From: Butyrivibrio sp. MB2005
GTDB taxonomy: Bacteria > Bacillota > Clostridia > Lachnospirales > Lachnospiraceae
Reading direction: 5' to 3'
Assembly (NCBI RefSeq): GCF_000424285.1
Contig: NZ_KE384159.1
Span: forward strand, 120,342-184,341
DNA length: 64,000 nucleotides
Of this stretch, positions 10,616-18,361 are shown piece after piece. The notes under the pieces were generated by a model. It did not search any database. It had not been told where the DNA came from and worked only from the letters and a program-made list of their open reading frames with translations. Position 1 is the stretch's first letter. Each line of letters begins with the position of its first letter. The position numbers were made by a program, and so were the translations under genes.

Positions 10616-11968
10616 TTATTTACTAACTATTCCATTTTCATCAATAGAGGCACCTGCCGATATAGCTCTCATGTGGCCAAGAATCCTGTCTTTGTCTGCT
10701 CCTGCAGCCTCATTTACGTTGCAGCCGCTCTGCACTGCAGGTATAAATTGAAGGTCACATGCTCCATCCTTATGTACCTTAACACTTAAGAGTCCTGTAT
10801 CCAGTGTCTTTGAATTGAACAGGTAATTACCAAGGCTGTAAACAACTGGTACTCCGTTAAGATACTCTATCTTCTGTAATATATGCGGATGTCCACCAAC
10901 AATCAGGTCTGCACCGGCTTCAACAATTTCTACGCTCTGCTTTTGCTGCCACCAGTCGATTTCTTCCTGATTCTCAGTGCCCCAGTGGATGCAAACTATT
11001 ACAAAGGCTCCCGCTTCCTTAGCTTCTCTAATGCGAGAGCAAAGTCTTGTGATATCCAGGCATCTGAAAACGCCGGGTGATGTATCCGTTGCGCCTCTTG
11101 TGTCAGGGTTATCAAGTCTTTCTATTTCCGTAGCTGCTATTATAGCAACTCTTACTCCGCTTTGTGAAGTATAGTAAACAGGTCTTGATGCTTCCTCAAT
11201 ATTAACTCCGGCACCAACTCTGGCTATGCCCGCATTATCAATGGTTGTAAGGGTGTCCAAAAGAGCACTTTCGCCGTAGTCAAAAACATGGTTATTGGCT
11301 ATGGTGCAGAGATCCACACCCATATCGCCAAGAAGACTTACTGATGAAGGATCAGCTCTGAATGTAAAGGTTTTTCCTTCCTTCGGAGCTCCACCATTAG
11401 AATATGGGAACTCATTATTCACAACCATTACATCCGCAGCTCTCATATAAGAAAGAAGGCTGTCGCCGATAACTCCGGAAATCGCTCCGCCGTTCTGTCT
11501 TATTCTGTTCATAATCGCATATCCCGGATCAAAAAGGATGTCCCCTGCAAAACCAAATGAAATGTAATCCTCATCAGCAGAGGTGATATTGTATTCAAGA
11601 TTCCCCTCCGGAAGGCTAGCAACTTCAACAGCTTCCGGCTCTTCCTCCTGATTTTCTACATCCGCCTCGCCTGCTTCATTCGTTCCAGCAGAGTCTTCGC
11701 GGACTATAACATTATCGGTACCCGTCTGCGATTCATCAGTATCAGAGGTCACTATCTTCTCAGCGTATGGAACCCTTGTAACAGAAGGCTCAGTATCAGC
11801 AATATCCTGCGCAGGCTCTTTAATATTCCTAGAATGCAAAACTGCAAGAACCCCTGCACCGATCGTAACAGTCACCAAAAAAGCGCACACAAAAGCAATG
11901 ACCGCCGAATTCACGCCGCCTTTGCTATCATTTATTTTTTCTTTTACATAATCATAAATGTATTTCAT
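10616..11968 (-). CDS. CapA-family metallophosphoesterase-like membrane protein
   Basis: The product is 450 aa. A single membrane helix at about residues 20-44 is followed by an acidic Glu/Asp/Thr-rich linker to about residue 130, then a CapA (PGA_cap) domain with the motifs FGFAGDILFDP, VVNNEFPYS, CTIANNHVFDYGE, CIHWGTENQEE and VGGHPHILQ, so the probable metal ligands are present. Relatives take part in poly-gamma-glutamate or other envelope synthesis; the substrate here is unknown. The gene sits between rplA (after its terminator) and the rplJ promoter, an unusual place. No clear ribosome site precedes the ATG. A TATTCT box ends 6 nt before it, so the mRNA could be leaderless; this is speculative. 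Confidence 0.85.
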   Translation of the reverse strand: MKYIYDYVKEKINDSKGGVNSAVIAFVCAFLVTVTIGAGVLAVLHSRNIKEPAQDIADTEPSVTRVPYAEKIVTSDTDESQTGTDNVIVREDSAGTNEAGEADVENQEEEPEAVEVASLPEGNLEYNITSADEDYISFGFAGDILFDPGYAIMNRIRQNGGAISGVIGDSLLSYMRAADVMVVNNEFPYSNGGAPKEGKTFTFRADPSSVSLLGDMGVDLCTIANNHVFDYGESALLDTLTTIDNAGIARVGAGVNIEEASRPVYYTSQSGVRVAIIAATEIERLDNPDTRGATDTSPGVFRCLDITRLCSRIREAKEAGAFVIVCIHWGTENQEEIDWWQQKQSVEIVEAGADLIVGGHPHILQKIEYLNGVPVVYSLGNYLFNSKTLDTGLLSVKVHKDGACDLQFIPAVQSGCNVNEAAGADKDRILGHMRAISAGASIDENGIVSK

Positions 11969-12033
11969 ACACTAAGAATACCATATTATGTAGAAAACAT
12001 AAACAGCACTCCTATATATAGTATATCGATATG

Positions 12034-12068
12034 AAAAAGAAGCAGAAACCAAATGGTTTCTGCTTCTT
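12034..12068 (-). terminator. Rho-independent terminator after rplA
   Basis: A perfect 14-bp stem, AAGAAGCAGAAACC pairing with GGTTTCTGCTTCTT, encloses a 4-nt loop and is followed by T on the minus strand. It ends the rpmG-secE-nusG-rplK-rplA transcript and isolates the CapA-like gene. Confidence 0.9.
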
Positions 12069-12089
12069 GAATGCATTCACAGTATTGAA

Positions 12090-12779
12090 TTAATATCTGT
12101 TTGCTACAACCTTGACACCAGGTCCCATTGTTGTTGCAAGTGTGATGCTCTTAAGGTACTGGCCCTTAACTGTTGAAGGCTTAGCCTTAACAATAGCATC
12201 CATAAGAGCTGTGAAGTTCTGCTCAAGCTGCTCTTCTGAGAAAGATGCCTTTCCTACAGGGCAGTGGATGATGTTTGCCTTGTCAAGACGGTACTCAATC
12301 TTACCAGCCTTGATATCAGCGATAGCCTTTGTAACATCCATTGTTACTGTACCAGCCTTCGGGTTAGGCATAAGGCCCTTAGGTCCGAGAACCTTACCAA
12401 GACGTCCTACAACACCCATCATATCAGGTGTAGCAACTACAACGTCAAAGTCAAGCCAACCTTCGTTCTGAATCTTAGGAATAAGCTCCTCGCCGCCAAC
12501 ATAGTCAGCGCCTGCAGCCTGTGCCTCATCAAGCTTTGTTCCCTTAGCGAAAACAAGAACCTTAACTGTCTTACCTGTTCCGTGCGGAAGAACAACCGCA
12601 CCACGGATCTGCTGATCCGCATGACGACCGTCGCAGCTTGTACGAATGTGTACTTCAACAGTCTCATCAAATTTTGCAGTAGCAGACTTCTTTACTAAAG
12701 AGATTGCTTCTGCGGTCTCATACTGCTGTGCTCTGTCAACAAGCTTAGCAGCCTCTACATACTTCTTTCCGTGTTTCAT
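12090..12779 (-). CDS. rplA: 50S ribosomal protein L1
   Basis: The product is 229 aa, the usual length. Signatures are [16 protein letters not shown], the rRNA-contact region [12 protein letters not shown], and [16 protein letters not shown] with the C-terminal [20 protein letters not shown]1 forms the mobile stalk that helps release deacylated tRNA. It is 14 nt downstream of rplK, with GAGGGCTAAGAG before the ATG. In many bacteria L1 represses rplKA translation. Confidence 0.98.
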   Translation of the reverse strand: MKHGKKYVEAAKLVDRAQQYETAEAISLVKKSATAKFDETVEVHIRTSCDGRHADQQIRGAVVLPHGTGKTVKVLVFAKGTKLDEAQAAGADYVGGEELIPKIQNEGWLDFDVVVATPDMMGVVGRLGKVLGPKGLMPNPKAGTVTMDVTKAIADIKAGKIEYRLDKANIIHCPVGKASFSEEQLEQNFTALMDAIVKAKPSTVKGQYLKSITLATTMGPGVKVVANRY

Positions 12780-12793
12780 CTCTTAGCCCTCCG

Positions 12794-13219
12794 TCAGTCT
12801 TCTACCACGATACCCATGCTGCGTGCAGTACCAGCGATCATGCTCATAGCACCTTCGATATCAACTGCATTCAAATCAGGCATCTTTGTCTCAGCGATTT
12901 CTCTGATCTTATCCTTAGAAATTGTTGCAACCTTGTTCTTGTTCGGAACACCAGAAGCCTTCTGGAGATTGCAAGCCTTCTTAAGAAGAACTGCTGCAGG
13001 CGGAGTCTTTGTGATGAATGTGAAACTTCTGTCTGCATAAACTGTGATTACTACGGGGATGATAAGATCACCCTTGTCAGCTGTCTTAGCGTTGAACTGC
13101 TTTGTGAATTCAACGATGTTTACACCGTGCTGACCAAGTGCCGGTCCAACCGGGGGTGCTGGTGTTGCTTTACCAGCCTGGATCTGTAACTTAATGTATC
13201 CTTCGACTTTCTTTGCCAT
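12794..13219 (-). CDS. rplK: 50S ribosomal protein L11
   Basis: From the ATG at 13217-13219 the product is 141 aa, the standard length, starting [20 protein letters not shown] and containing [22 protein letters not shown], the N-terminal thiostrepton/IF2-facing domain; the C-terminal domain that binds the 23S GTPase centre follows. A 12-codon upstream extension is open, but the AGGAGG ribosome site fits only this ATG. L11 is needed for RelA-type stringent signalling. Confidence 0.98.
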   Translation of the reverse strand: MAKKVEGYIKLQIQAGKATPAPPVGPALGQHGVNIVEFTKQFNAKTADKGDLIIPVVITVYADRSFTFITKTPPAAVLLKKACNLQKASGVPNKNKVATISKDKIREIAETKMPDLNAVDIEGAMSMIAGTARSMGIVVED

Positions 13220-13241
13220 TGTGGCACCTCCTAGAAATAAT

Positions 13242-13275
13242 GTGGTCAGGCGCATTTATTACTAAATGCTCCCAC
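13242..13275 (-). promoter_or_regulatory. Probable leader structure upstream of rplK
   Basis: On the minus strand GTGGGA is followed by GCATTTA-GTAA-TAAATGC and then CCTGACCAC, so an outer GTGG/CCAC pairing encloses a perfect 7-bp inner hairpin, 10-15 nt before the rplK ribosome site. Nested stems like this are commonly seen between nusG and rplK in Firmicutes. That it is a binding site for autogenous control is inference from position. Confidence 0.5.
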
Positions 13276-13357
13276 TCCAGTTCCCATGAATTGAAACATC
13301 TTAATTCCAACTCATACTACATATATAAAGTGCATAGCACATTATACCAATACTACA

Positions 13358-13996
13358 TCAAACCTTTCTGATCTCAGAAAAGCTGATCTCAACAGGTGTC
13401 TCTCTCTCAAACAGATTAACATTGATAGTAGCACTCTGCTTGCCGAAATCCATACGCTGAACGATACCAACAGTACCATTCCATACACCTGCAACAACCT
13501 CGATCTCGTCACCAACACCAAAGTCGATAGACATATTCTCGGTTTTGATTCCAAGCGGTTTAATCTCCGCATCTGATAACGGAACGGGTTTGCTTCCCGG
13601 TCCTACGAATCCGGTAACACCTCTGGTATTACGAACAACATACCATGTCTCATCGTTCATATCCATGTTCACAAGAACATATCCGGGGAACATCTTACGT
13701 GAAACATTCTTACGTGTGCCGTTCTTCATCTCTACGACATCCTGAACAGGCACGCGAACTTCAAATATCTGATTCTGAAGGTGTCTGTTCTCGATAGTCT
13801 TCTCGAGATTAGCCTTAACCTTCATCTCATAACCTGAATAAGTATGTACAACATACCAATGTGCATTTGAATTTACAACCTGCTCTCCGGAAGCCTCAGT
13901 GCTATCAGCTACCTCAGCCGGAGTAGCGGCATTCTCAGCATCTGCTGCAGCAGCAGTCAGATCGAGTTCATTCTCATTCTGCATCTCTTCAGCCAT
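13358..13996 (-). CDS. nusG: Transcription termination/antitermination protein NusG
   Basis: From the ATG at 13994-13996 (AAGGAG 7 nt upstream) the product is 212 aa. The NGN domain begins at about residue 46 (HWYVVHTYSGYEMKVKANLEK) and contains the RNAP-binding KMFPGYVLVNM segment; the KOW domain is at the C-terminus (FGVGDEIEVVAGVWNGTVG). The first 40 or so residues are an acidic, Ala-rich extension absent from most NusG proteins. NusG binds polymerase and affects pausing and termination. It is 14 nt downstream of secE. Confidence 0.97.
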   Translation of the reverse strand: MAEEMQNENELDLTAAAADAENAATPAEVADSTEASGEQVVNSNAHWYVVHTYSGYEMKVKANLEKTIENRHLQNQIFEVRVPVQDVVEMKNGTRKNVSRKMFPGYVLVNMDMNDETWYVVRNTRGVTGFVGPGSKPVPLSDAEIKPLGIKTENMSIDFGVGDEIEVVAGVWNGTVGIVQRMDFGKQSATINVNLFERETPVEISFSEIRKV

Positions 13997-14010
13997 AATA
14001 CTCCTTTTTA

Positions 14011-14217
14011 TCAAATACTGGTAATAAGGTTAACAAGATATCCAAAACCATAGTCAAAAACAGCAATCAAAGCGCCTACGATCAGTGAAATAACAACAAC
14101 TGATGTAGTCTGCTTGATAATATCATCTCTGCTGGGCCACATGATTTTATTAAACTCAGCTTTTACCCCATTTATAAAAGAAGATAATCCGCTTTTCTGT
14201 GCTTTATTCTCGCTCAT
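14011..14217 (-). CDS. secE: Preprotein translocase subunit SecE
   Basis: The product is 68 aa, the short single-span Gram-positive type. An amphipathic segment with KAEFNKIMWPSRDD (the conserved WPSR motif) is followed by one membrane helix, VVVISLIVGALIAVFDYGFGYLV in outline. SecE clamps the SecY channel. It lies between rpmG and nusG, the canonical place. Confidence 0.97.
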   Translation of the reverse strand: MSENKAQKSGLSSFINGVKAEFNKIMWPSRDDIIKQTTSVVVISLIVGALIAVFDYGFGYLVNLITSI

Positions 14218-14299
14218 AACAATAAACTCCCTTCACCCATAGGATGAATACAACTTTGTTTATAATGCTTCAACAAATAAAGTGCAATAACAAATAGCA

Positions 14300-14449
14300 T
14301 TACTTTGTTTCTTTATGAGTTGTGTGCTTCTTGCAGAAAGGACAGTACTTCTTGATCTCCATTCTGTCAGGATGTGTCTTCTTATCCTTTGTTGTATCAT
14401 AGTTACGGTTTTTGCACTCAGTGCAGGCAAGTGTGATTCTTGTACGCAT
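14300..14449 (-). CDS. rpmG: 50S ribosomal protein L33 (zinc-ribbon type)
   Basis: The product is 49 aa, starting [20 protein letters not shown] and ending [10 protein letters not shown], with two CxxC pairs (ACTEC and YCPFC), so it is the zinc-binding form. ATG at 14447-14449 follows CACGGAGGAATGAACAA. It is the first gene of the secE-nusG-rplKA transcript, 80 nt before secE, and has a strong promoter at 14538-14566. Confidence 0.95.
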   Translation of the reverse strand: MRTRITLACTECKNRNYDTTKDKKTHPDRMEIKKYCPFCKKHTTHKETK

Positions 14450-14743
14450 TTGTTCATTCCTCCGTGCGTTTTCTATACTTTAAATACAGTCTTATTTTTT
14501 GGCATAAAAAAAAGACCTAAATTTCTGTCGCCTACATAATATAGCATGGTAAATGCAAATCGTCAATCAAAATTTTTCCCGGAGGCATCTTTTTATGTTT
14601 TTTTCATATTTTTTTAATTGACTCGCTTGCTTAGCGAATGCTAATGTAATAGTAAGAAAACATGTCTTTGTATGCCCACATGCAGGTTGCCAATGGATTG
14701 GCAGAAGTTATCGCATGACATCAAGGAAGAAAGGAGGGGCATC
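14450..14743. other. Divergent intergenic region between rpmG and the FliD-like gene
   Basis: About 294 nt, AT-rich. It contains the rpmG promoter on the minus strand, A and T runs near 14507-14515 and 14570-14620, and the AGGAGG ribosome site of the plus-strand gene at 14731-14737. I found no convincing plus-strand promoter; a flagellar-type (sigma-D) promoter was looked for by eye and not recognised. Confidence 0.5.
14538..14566 (-). promoter_or_regulatory. Promoter for rpmG-secE-nusG-rplK-rplA
   Basis: Minus strand TTGACG, 17-nt spacer, TATATT: a near-consensus housekeeping promoter about 90 nt upstream of the rpmG start. Confidence 0.8.
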
Positions 14744-16036
14744 ATGGCAGGCATCGGTATTAATGAAGCATATAATAATTTCGCAAGCACATATGTCGCT
14801 AAAGAGAACGCGAATGTAGACAAGCACAAAAAGAGCGATCTTCAGAATGTCTACAAGTCTATCGCCAGGATCAATAAAGAATCCCCTCTTCATGTTTTAA
14901 AACAGGACGATAATGCTCAGGCTGAGGCCGTGGGTATTAAAGAGCATGCCCGGGCTCTTCGAAGTCAGCTTCAGGATATAGGAAGCGAAGAAGAATCCGC
15001 TCTGAGCAAGCGCTCTGCCGTATCTTCCGACAGCGATAAGGTGTCCGTCGAATATGTCGGCAGCGGTCAGGAGAATTCCACAGAATTCACCATCGCAGTT
15101 GATCAGCTGGCCACAAATCAGATAAATGCAGGTCATTTCCTACCTGACGAAGAGGTTGCTCTTCCAAAAGGAAATTACGCATTCAATGCTAATGTAAACG
15201 GACACGAATACGAATTCCAGTATAGCATACATGAAGGCGATACAAACAAAGATATTCAATCCAAGCTGACAAGACTTATAAATAAGGCAGGCATAGGACT
15301 TGTGGCAGGTCTTCAGGAGGATTCACAAAATCAATCTACTATTATAATTGGTTCAAATGATACAGGATTGAAAACAGGATATACGCTCAGGTTCGAAATA
15401 AGCGAGTCGTCCTCCAGTGAAAAGGGGCTGAATGTCGCATACTTTGGATTAAACCTGGTTGCACAGGAGCCTGTGAACGCTCACTTCTATTTAAATGGTA
15501 ATGAGCATTACTCCTCTTCCAACAGATTCACGGTAGGAAACCAGTTCGATATCACATTAAAACAGGCAACAGAGCCCGGTGTTCCGGTTTCTATCGGTGT
15601 TAAAAACGAAAATGATGCACTAATCGAGAACGTAAGAGGTCTCGTTAATGGATACAACGGATTCATCGACAGCGTAAGCGGTGTTCAAAACTCAGATTTT
15701 AAGAGTTCAAAGCTTGTTGGCGAGACGGTATCCATAGCCCAGCACCATCTGCAAAATACAGAGCCTTATGGTATAACCATAAATGCCGAGGGCCGCATCG
15801 ATTATGACGCACAAAAGCTCAGGGATGCAGCTAACGCAGGAAAAACAAAAGAGGCCATAGAACCTCTTAAGGAATTCACCAAGGCACTGGTAGCAAAAAC
15901 CGAGGAAATATCCATCGATCCCATGAAATATGTGGAGAGGCCGGTATTTAATTACAAGGATCCGCACGGTAGCGATAATCCTTCACCTTACATCACCAGC
16001 GAATACAGTGGCATGATGTTCAACAACTATTGTTGA
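14744..16036 (+). CDS. FliD-like flagellar filament cap/adhesin protein (orphan)
   Basis: From the ATG at 14744 (GAAAGGAGG, 6 nt upstream) the product is 430 aa; a 24-codon open extension upstream lacks a ribosome site. There is no signal peptide. The N-terminal part predicts helical; the middle resembles FliD (STEFTIAVDQLATNQIN, then FTVGNQFDITLKQATEPGVPV), and the C-terminal part has GLVNGYNGFIDSV and a coiled LVGETVSIAQHHL region. FliD caps the flagellar filament and is exported by the flagellar type III system. The protein is shorter than usual FliD at its C-terminus, and no other flagellar gene is in the window, so it may be a secondary cap-like or filament-associated protein. Its 3' end faces a bidirectional terminator. 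Confidence 0.65.
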   Translation: MAGIGINEAYNNFASTYVAKENANVDKHKKSDLQNVYKSIARINKESPLHVLKQDDNAQAEAVGIKEHARALRSQLQDIGSEEESALSKRSAVSSDSDKVSVEYVGSGQENSTEFTIAVDQLATNQINAGHFLPDEEVALPKGNYAFNANVNGHEYEFQYSIHEGDTNKDIQSKLTRLINKAGIGLVAGLQEDSQNQSTIIIGSNDTGLKTGYTLRFEISESSSSEKGLNVAYFGLNLVAQEPVNAHFYLNGNEHYSSSNRFTVGNQFDITLKQATEPGVPVSIGVKNENDALIENVRGLVNGYNGFIDSVSGVQNSDFKSSKLVGETVSIAQHHLQNTEPYGITINAEGRIDYDAQKLRDAANAGKTKEAIEPLKEFTKALVAKTEEISIDPMKYVERPVFNYKDPHGSDNPSPYITSEYSGMMFNNYC

Positions 16037-16052
16037 AGCTTTTCATAAACTC

Positions 16053-16118
16053 AAATAAAAAAACCATTCTGCTCTCGTTTCGCTTTGCGAACAATCGATC
16101 AGAATGGTTTTTTTATTT
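16053..16118. terminator. Bidirectional terminator between the FliD-like gene and glf
   Basis: A 19-bp perfect outer stem (16053-16071 with 16100-16118), in which AAACCATTCTG pairs with CAGAATGGTTT and A7/T7 runs extend the ends, encloses a small inner hairpin (TTCGC-TTT-GCGAA). Both strands end in a T-run, so it can stop transcription from both sides of this convergent pair. Confidence 0.85.
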
Positions 16119-16181
16119 TATTATGAATTCAACATGCAATCACTGCTCTCGTTGCGCTTGGCGCATAATCGATCAGAATGG
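16069..16181. repeat. Two diverged copies of a 39-bp hairpin element
   Basis: Copy 1 is 16069-16107, copy 2 is 16143-16181. Both share CTGCTCTCG at the left and AATCGATCAGAATGG at the right. The inner stem differs by compensatory change: TTCGC/GCGAA in copy 1, TGCGC/GCGCA in copy 2. Copy 2 keeps a T6 tract to its right but has lost the left half of the outer stem, so only copy 1 is a full terminator. Confidence 0.75.
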
Positions 16182-16191
16182 ATTTTTTGTT

Positions 16192-17463
16192 TTATCTTAC
16201 GCCGTCCACCATTTCAAGAGCTGCAGCAATTACCTGGTCCATGTTGTAGTACTTGTACTGGCCAAGGCGTCCTCCGAAAAGAACATCGCCGTAACCATCG
16301 GCAAGCTTCTTATACTCCTCAAACAGGGAGTTGTTTTTTTCATCATTCATAGGATAGTAGGGCTCATCACCCATCTTCCAGTCTGCAGGATATTCCTTAG
16401 TGATAATTGTGCCTTTTCCTGAACCAAATTCAAAGTGCTTGTGCTCAATGATTCTGGTATAAGGAATATCGCGCTCCGTGTAGTTCACAACGGCATTACC
16501 CTGATAATTATCGACTTCGGGCATATCCTCTGTCTCAAAACGAAGTGACCTGTATTCCAGGTTTCCAAGCTTGTAGTTAAAGAACTCATCGATCATACCG
16601 GTGAAAAGAACCTTATCAAAGCTGTCTCCCGATACTGACTCAAAAGGCTTTGCAGGTACTCCGTCTTCCATCTTTATGAAATCAGCAAAATTGCACTCTG
16701 TTTTCACGGTAATGCTTCCTGAAATTCCCTGCTCTTTTTCATTATCATTAGCATCAAGTAAAAGAAGCTTCTTAATTATAGCTGTGTAACCGCCTATAGG
16801 AATTCCCTGATATCTGTCATTGAAATAATTGTTATCATAGACAAAACGGAATGGAAGTCTTCTTATAATAAATGCAGGAAGCTCTTTGCAATCACGTCCC
16901 CACTGCTTCTCAGTGTAGCCCTTTACCAGCTTTTCAAAAACATCACGGCCGGCGAGAGAAAGTCCCTGCTCCTCAAGATTAGCTGCTTCAAAGCCATCGC
17001 GAATGTCCTGTTCGCTGGCCTTTGCAACCTCGAGGAATTCTGCTGCCTCCTCGTCTCCCTTTTCAGCGCGCTCTTTGAGGATTCGCTTAACCTCAGCTTT
17101 TGCCTGCTTATCAATGATATCGCGGGCCTCCTCAGGTGTACGGATATTCCACATCTTGCTGAATGTGTTCATATTAAAAGGAAGATTGTAAAGTTCATCG
17201 TGATAAACAGCTACAGGAGAATTGATATACTGGTTAAACTCCGTAAAGCGGTTTATGTACTCCCATACCTTTTTATCGGATGTGTGAAAAATGTGAGCTC
17301 CGTAAATATGGACATTTATTCCCATCCTGTTCTCTGTATAGATATTTCCGCCGATATGATTTCTTCTGTCGATCACAAGAACATTTTTGCCCTGGCGCGC
17401 CATCTCATGTGCGAAAACACTGCCAAAAAGTCCTGCTCCTACTACCAAATAATCGTATTTCAT
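16192..17463 (-). CDS. glf: UDP-galactopyranose mutase
   Basis: From the ATG at 17461-17463 (GGAGGG upstream) the product is 423 aa. It opens with the FAD-binding motif VVGAGLFGSVFAHEMARQGK, has HIGGNIYTE and YGAHIFHTS, and the catalytic-region motif KGYTEKQWGRDC; RxDPIGGYTAII is represented by RYQGIPIGGYTAI. The enzyme converts UDP-galactopyranose to UDP-galactofuranose, a donor for surface glycans. Two insertions make it longer than the typical 370-380 aa: a charged Lys/Glu-rich stretch at about residues 128-170 and a stretch near 285-325. It has its own promoter and is not part of the large glycan operons, but would serve them. Confidence 0.95.
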   Translation of the reverse strand: MKYDYLVVGAGLFGSVFAHEMARQGKNVLVIDRRNHIGGNIYTENRMGINVHIYGAHIFHTSDKKVWEYINRFTEFNQYINSPVAVYHDELYNLPFNMNTFSKMWNIRTPEEARDIIDKQAKAEVKRILKERAEKGDEEAAEFLEVAKASEQDIRDGFEAANLEEQGLSLAGRDVFEKLVKGYTEKQWGRDCKELPAFIIRRLPFRFVYDNNYFNDRYQGIPIGGYTAIIKKLLLLDANDNEKEQGISGSITVKTECNFADFIKMEDGVPAKPFESVSGDSFDKVLFTGMIDEFFNYKLGNLEYRSLRFETEDMPEVDNYQGNAVVNYTERDIPYTRIIEHKHFEFGSGKGTIITKEYPADWKMGDEPYYPMNDEKNNSLFEEYKKLADGYGDVLFGGRLGQYKYYNMDQVIAAALEMVDGVR

Positions 17464-17491
17464 ATTTCCCTCCGAAAAATTACATATGGTT

Positions 17492-17520
17492 ATTGTAACA
17501 ACGCAGAAGTAAAGATGCAA
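17492..17520 (-). promoter_or_regulatory. Promoter for glf
   Basis: Minus strand TTGCAT, 17-nt spacer, TACAAT, about 30 nt upstream of the glf start codon. Together with the terminator at 17575-17601 it indicates that glf is transcribed alone. Confidence 0.6.
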
Positions 17521-17574
17521 ATTATACAAAAACACCCATATCTTCAATATAGAAAGGTATCACACCCGCAAAGT

Positions 17575-17601
17575 AAAAAAGACCCACGGGATAATCCCGT
17601 G
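17575..17601 (-). terminator. Terminator after the small HTH gene
   Basis: Minus strand CACGGGA-TTA-TCCCGTG (7-bp stem, 3-nt loop), then GGTC and T6. It lies 22 nt after the HTH gene stop codon. Confidence 0.8.
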
Positions 17602-17622
17602 AGCCTGTCTAACTTTACTTAA

Positions 17623-17955
17623 TTATGCCTGATACTTATCAAGAGCTGTAAGGTCCCCCATATAATCAAGGACCTTCTTACGTCCAACCTTGTTAAGCTT
17701 AACATACTGCTGCATAACTCTGTTCTCTACAATCTTATTGCCAAGATCTGTGCCCTTCTCAAGAGTACTGAAGTCAACCGGGTTAAGATTAAGCTTATCG
17801 CACATACGAATAACTGTACCATAGGCCATTCCTTCTATTCCTCTATCCAGTGCTGTTACAAGGGTACTATATGGAATCGACATGTCAATCGCAAACTGCC
17901 TTACGCTCTTGTACTGTGCCAATATTTCTCTTTTAAGAATTTCAGCCTTTGTCAT
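17623..17955 (-). CDS. Small helix-turn-helix regulator (Cro/CI-like)
   Basis: The start is the ATG at 17953-17955, because AGGAGG lies 8 nt upstream; the 33 codons before it are open but unsupported. The product is 110 aa. An HTH lies at about residues 17-55 (SVRQFAIDMSIPYSTLVTALD, then YGTVIRMCDKLNLNPVDF), resembling XRE-family repressors of clostridial chromosomes and phages; the C-terminal helical tail (QYVKLNKVGRKKVLDYM) is typical of oligomerising versions. The gene is monocistronic. A promoter with an inverted repeat over its start region suggests autoregulation. Targets are unknown. Confidence 0.8.
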   Translation of the reverse strand: MTKAEILKREILAQYKSVRQFAIDMSIPYSTLVTALDRGIEGMAYGTVIRMCDKLNLNPVDFSTLEKGTDLGNKIVENRVMQQYVKLNKVGRKKVLDYMGDLTALDKYQA

Positions 17956-18010
17956 CTGCATTACCTCCTTTATTCTGTTTTTCAATTCGCTGCAAATGTT
18001 TTTTCGTCTC

Positions 18011-18027
18011 TTTGTAGCAGTTACAAA
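18011..18027. promoter_or_regulatory. Probable operator of the small HTH gene
   Basis: TTTGTA-GCAGT-TACAAA is a perfect 6-bp inverted repeat with a 5-nt centre. It begins at the edge of the -10 box and covers the expected transcription start of the HTH gene, a classic repressor site. On the minus strand GACGAAAAAAC also occurs twice, once overlapping the -35 box and once after the operator. Confidence 0.5.
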
Positions 18028-18054
18028 TATATCATATGTACGTTTTTTCGTCAC
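18026..18054 (-). promoter_or_regulatory. Promoter of the small HTH gene
   Basis: Minus strand GTGACG, 17-nt spacer, TATATT. The leader to the start codon is about 65 nt. Confidence 0.55.
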
Positions 18055-18361
18055 TTATTTTTTTCTTAAATTTTATAATAAAATTAAATAAATTTATCTT
18101 CGGTTTTTGGGCAAATTAACGAAAAAGGCACAGATAACGTATTTATCTGTGCCTCGCAAAATATCATTTTCTTTTTTACGTATTAGTTTTTCCTTAAATA
18201 CGACAACATACTGAAAATTATTTTTACAAATGTTCGTAAATTTCAAAAACTTTATCGAAATTACAAACAAATTTTTCAAATTGTACAAAAATTATTTTGC
18301 TTTTTCGTGTGATATTTTTGTATCGTTTCCGCCGTGTGTCTATGCGCAATTCCGGTAAACG
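18055..18361. other. AT-rich intergenic region
   Basis: About 307 nt between the small HTH gene and the glycosyltransferase. It holds the terminator at 18122-18154. The rest is A/T-rich with repeated TTTTTCGT-like words (for example near 18110 and 18302) and no ORF that looks coding. Confidence 0.5.
18122..18154 (-). terminator. Terminator downstream of the glycosyltransferase 18362-20023
   Basis: A 12-bp perfect stem, AGGCACAGATAA with TTATCTGTGCCT, encloses a 5-nt loop and is followed on the minus strand by T4-T5. It lies about 210 nt after the gene's stop, giving an unusually long 3' UTR. Confidence 0.8.

Noticed and set aside
14672..14743. Upstream ATG extension of the FliD-like gene
   Set aside because: No ribosome site at 14672, while GAAAGGAGG sits 6 nt before the ATG at 14744.
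18094..18361. Frameshifted remainder of the methyltransferase domain after 18362
   Set aside because: Other frames downstream stay open for about 45 codons, but the translation is AT-biased and shows no methyltransferase motif.
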